Assembly (NCBI GenBank): GCA_029253805.1
Contig: JAQWYU010000205.1
Span: forward strand, 1 to 8,101
Origin: Flavobacteriaceae bacterium
GTDB lineage: Bacteria > Bacteroidota > Bacteroidia > Flavobacteriales > Flavobacteriaceae
Length of the DNA: 8,101 nucleotides
Reading direction: 5' to 3'
Below are positions 6,300 through 8,101 of the stretch, in pieces (within the stretch, counting starts at the first letter, position 1; every line of letters starts with the position of its first letter). The notes beneath the pieces are model-generated. The model was not told the DNA's origin, ran no database searches, and worked only from the letters and a program-made list of their open reading frames with translations. The position numbers and the translations under genes were made by a program.

Positions 6300-8101
6300 T
6301 CAACTAATATAATTCCATATATTTTTATACTTTCCTATTTTGGCATACGTATGCGCAATGTTTTTGTGTACGGGATCGCTAAGATTAGGATCAACATCTA
6401 GAGTTTTTTTAGCCCAATGTCTTGCTAAGGATAAGATGTCTTTATCTTTTACAATATTGGCTATTTTAAGTTCTAAAACCCCACTTTGTTGTGTACCCAT
6501 CATATCTCCAGGGCCACGTAGCCTAAGATCTACTTCTGCAATTTCAAATCCATCGCTAGAGTTAACCATCGTTTGCATTCTTGTTTTACTATTTTCTCCT
6601 AATTTATGACTTGTCATTAAAATACAGTAACTCTGTTCACTTCCACGTCCCACACGTCCTCTTAATTGATGGAGTTGCGATAATCCAAAACGCTCGGCAC
6701 TTTCTATAATCATGACGGATGCATTTGGAACATTCACCCCAACCTCAATCACTGTTGTAGCTACCATAATATGTGTTTCCCCTTTTACAAAGCGTTGCAT
6801 TTCAAATTCTTTATCTGCTGGCTTCATTTGTCCGTGCACCATAGATACTTGATACTTTGGCATTGGGAAATCACGAACAATGCCCTCATAACCATCCATT
6901 AAGTCCTTAAAGTCTAAAGTTTCACTTTCATTTATTAATGGATATACAATATAAATTTGTCGTCCCTTTGCAATTTCTTGCCTAATAAAACCGATAACTT
7001 TTAATCGATTGGTATCATAGCGATGAACAGTTTTGATTTGCTTTCTTCCTGCAGGTAACTCGTCGATTACAGAAATATCTAAATCGCCGTAAACAGACAT
7101 TGCTAAAGTACGTGGAATCGGAGTTGCTGTCATAACTAAGATGTGAGGAGGAAAATTATTCTTTTTCCAAAGCTTGCTTCGTTGTGCGACTCCAAATCGG
7201 TGTTGCTCATCAATAATAGCTAAGCCTAGGTTTTTAAATTTCACCTTATCTTCCAACAAAGCATGTGTTCCCACAATAATATGTAATTCACCAGATTCTA
7301 ATTGTTCATGTATAACACGTCGAGCAGCGATTTTACTTGACCCAGTTAATAATGCAATATTTACTCCAGTTAAATCACATAAAGGTTTCAATCCATTATA
7401 ATGCTGAAATGCTAAAATTTCTGTGGGGGCCATCAAAGTCGATTGAAAATTGTTATCAATTGCAATAAACATAGACATCAATGCTACAATCGTTTTTCCA
7501 GAACCAACATCACCTTGTAAAAGTCGATTCATTTGTGCATTACTTCCCATATCGATTCGAATCTCCTTTAATACTCGTTTTTGAGCATTTGTTAATTCAA
7601 AAGGAAGATGATTCTTATAAAATGAATTAAAGTAATCTCCTACAGTTTCAAATCGATAACCTTTAATTTTAGACTTATGAATAATATTTTTTATAATAAG
7701 TTGTAGCTGAATATAAAAAAGCTCTTCGAACTTCAATCTAAACTGAGCTAAACTTAATATTTTTTGATTATTTGGAAAATGTATGTTCAAAAGCGCTTCA
7801 CTTTTAGATATCAATTTTTGATGCTCTAATATTTCTGAAGAAAGTGATTCTTCAAAACGGCCATTTAATTGCAAAAAAATCTGTTCCATAATTTTACAAA
7901 TAACACGATTTGACACACCTCTGTTTGATAATTTTTCTGTTGACGGATAAATAGGTTGAATAGCCTTTGATAACCCCTTATCAAAAGTAGTTTTCAAATC
8001 AATGTCAGGATGGGGCATATTAAAAACTCCATTGAATAGATTTACTTTTCCAAAAACAACATAATCGGTGTGGGTTTTTAATTGATCACGAATCCATTTG
8101 T
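6300..8101 (-). CDS. recG: ATP-dependent DNA helicase RecG, 5' end beyond the right edge
   Basis: RecG is a double-stranded DNA translocase that reverses stalled replication forks and processes branched recombination intermediates. The frame is open to the right edge with 599 residues visible before TGA at 6302-6300. The family is usually about 690-700 residues, so roughly 100 N-terminal residues lie outside. The internal ATG at 8018 is not the start: 27 in-frame residues upstream of it (including DYVVFGKVNLFNG) continue the wedge domain, which binds branched DNA. Numbering from that internal Met, the helicase motifs are Walker A GDVGSGKT (169-176), motif II DEQH (270-273), motif III TATPIPRT (297-304) and motif VI QLRGRVGRG (451-459), followed by the translocation region RGPGDMMGTQQSG (501-513). 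All key residues are intact. Its own promoter lies outside the window. Confidence 0.97.
   Translation of the reverse strand, partial: KWIRDQLKTHTDYVVFGKVNLFNGVFNMPHPDIDLKTTFDKGLSKAIQPIYPSTEKLSNRGVSNRVICKIMEQIFLQLNGRFEESLSSEILEHQKLISKSEALLNIHFPNNQKILSLAQFRLKFEELFYIQLQLIIKNIIHKSKIKGYRFETVGDYFNSFYKNHLPFELTNAQKRVLKEIRIDMGSNAQMNRLLQGDVGSGKTIVALMSMFIAIDNNFQSTLMAPTEILAFQHYNGLKPLCDLTGVNIALLTGSSKIAARRVIHEQLESGELHIIVGTHALLEDKVKFKNLGLAIIDEQHRFGVAQRSKLWKKNNFPPHILVMTATPIPRTLAMSVYGDLDISVIDELPAGRKQIKTVHRYDTNRLKVIGFIRQEIAKGRQIYIVYPLINESETLDFKDLMDGYEGIVRDFPMPKYQVSMVHGQMKPADKEFEMQRFVKGETHIMVATTVIEVGVNVPNASVMIIESAERFGLSQLHQLRGRVGRGSEQSYCILMTSHKLGENSKTRMQTMVNSSDGFEIAEVDLRLRGPGDMMGTQQSGVLELKIANIVKDKDILSLARHWAKKTLDVDPNLSDPVHKNIAHTYAKIGKYKNIWNYIS

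Noticed and set aside
7174..7401. Plus-strand frames inside recG, glmM, the acyltransferase, mnmE and the lipoprotein gene (for example 7174-7401, 6340-6609, 4427-4699, 1192-1431 and 2112-2417)
   Set aside because: Each lies wholly or mostly opposite a well-supported conserved gene and shows no domain, signal or start context of its own.
6300..8018. recG as a complete 572-residue gene starting at ATG 8018
   Set aside because: The frame stays open to the right edge, and the upstream residues, including DYVVFGKVNLFNG, belong to the RecG wedge domain. The true start is outside the window.

Overview
The window looks like ordinary chromosome from a member of the Bacteroidota, most likely Flavobacteriaceae. 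Three things point there: the DNA is AT-rich with no Shine-Dalgarno sequences ahead of the genes, four gene starts are preceded by an exact TAnnTTTG -7 promoter box, and the protein set is typical of the group (a lipoprotein with a DUF4369-like N-terminus fused to a TlpA-like thioredoxin, a GEGNGG-type GlmM, and exported 24-residue YYESG...DG repeats). No species can be named from the sequence alone.

Layout from left to right: (1) 2-532, minus: the 5' part of an exported protein made of 72-bp (24-aa) MORN-like repeats, running off the left edge. (2) 624-2012, minus: mnmE, tRNA U34 modification GTPase, with a TTG start. (3) 2104-3249, plus: a lipoprotein thiol-disulfide oxidoreductase, divergent from mnmE across 91 bp. 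(4) 3262-3909, minus: a rhomboid intramembrane serine protease, convergent with (3) across only 12 bp. (5) 3965-4837, plus: a LpxL/HtrB-type acyltransferase, divergent from (4) across 55 bp. (6) 4834-6222, minus: glmM, convergent with (5) and overlapping it by 4 bp. (7) 6300 to the right edge, minus: recG, lacking only its N-terminal part. No gap exceeds 91 bp, so there is no long non-coding stretch. I saw no tRNA, rRNA, CRISPR array, insertion sequence, phage gene or convincing hairpin terminator.

Most of the genes are housekeeping. GlmM supplies GlcN-1-P for UDP-GlcNAc, which feeds both peptidoglycan and lipid A. The neighbouring acyltransferase probably works on lipid A or a related lipid. 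The rhomboid protease and the thioredoxin lipoprotein also act in the envelope, while MnmE and RecG serve tRNA modification and DNA repair. Strand alternates from gene to gene in the middle of the window, so most genes are probably single transcription units rather than parts of one operon.

I do not see a new multi-gene system here. The best leads are the exported repeat gene at the left edge (a tandem array partly conserved at the DNA level, in a family often labelled as an antitoxin despite the signal peptide), the TTG-initiated and nearly leaderless mnmE, and the archaeal-type sugar-binding loop in GlmM.
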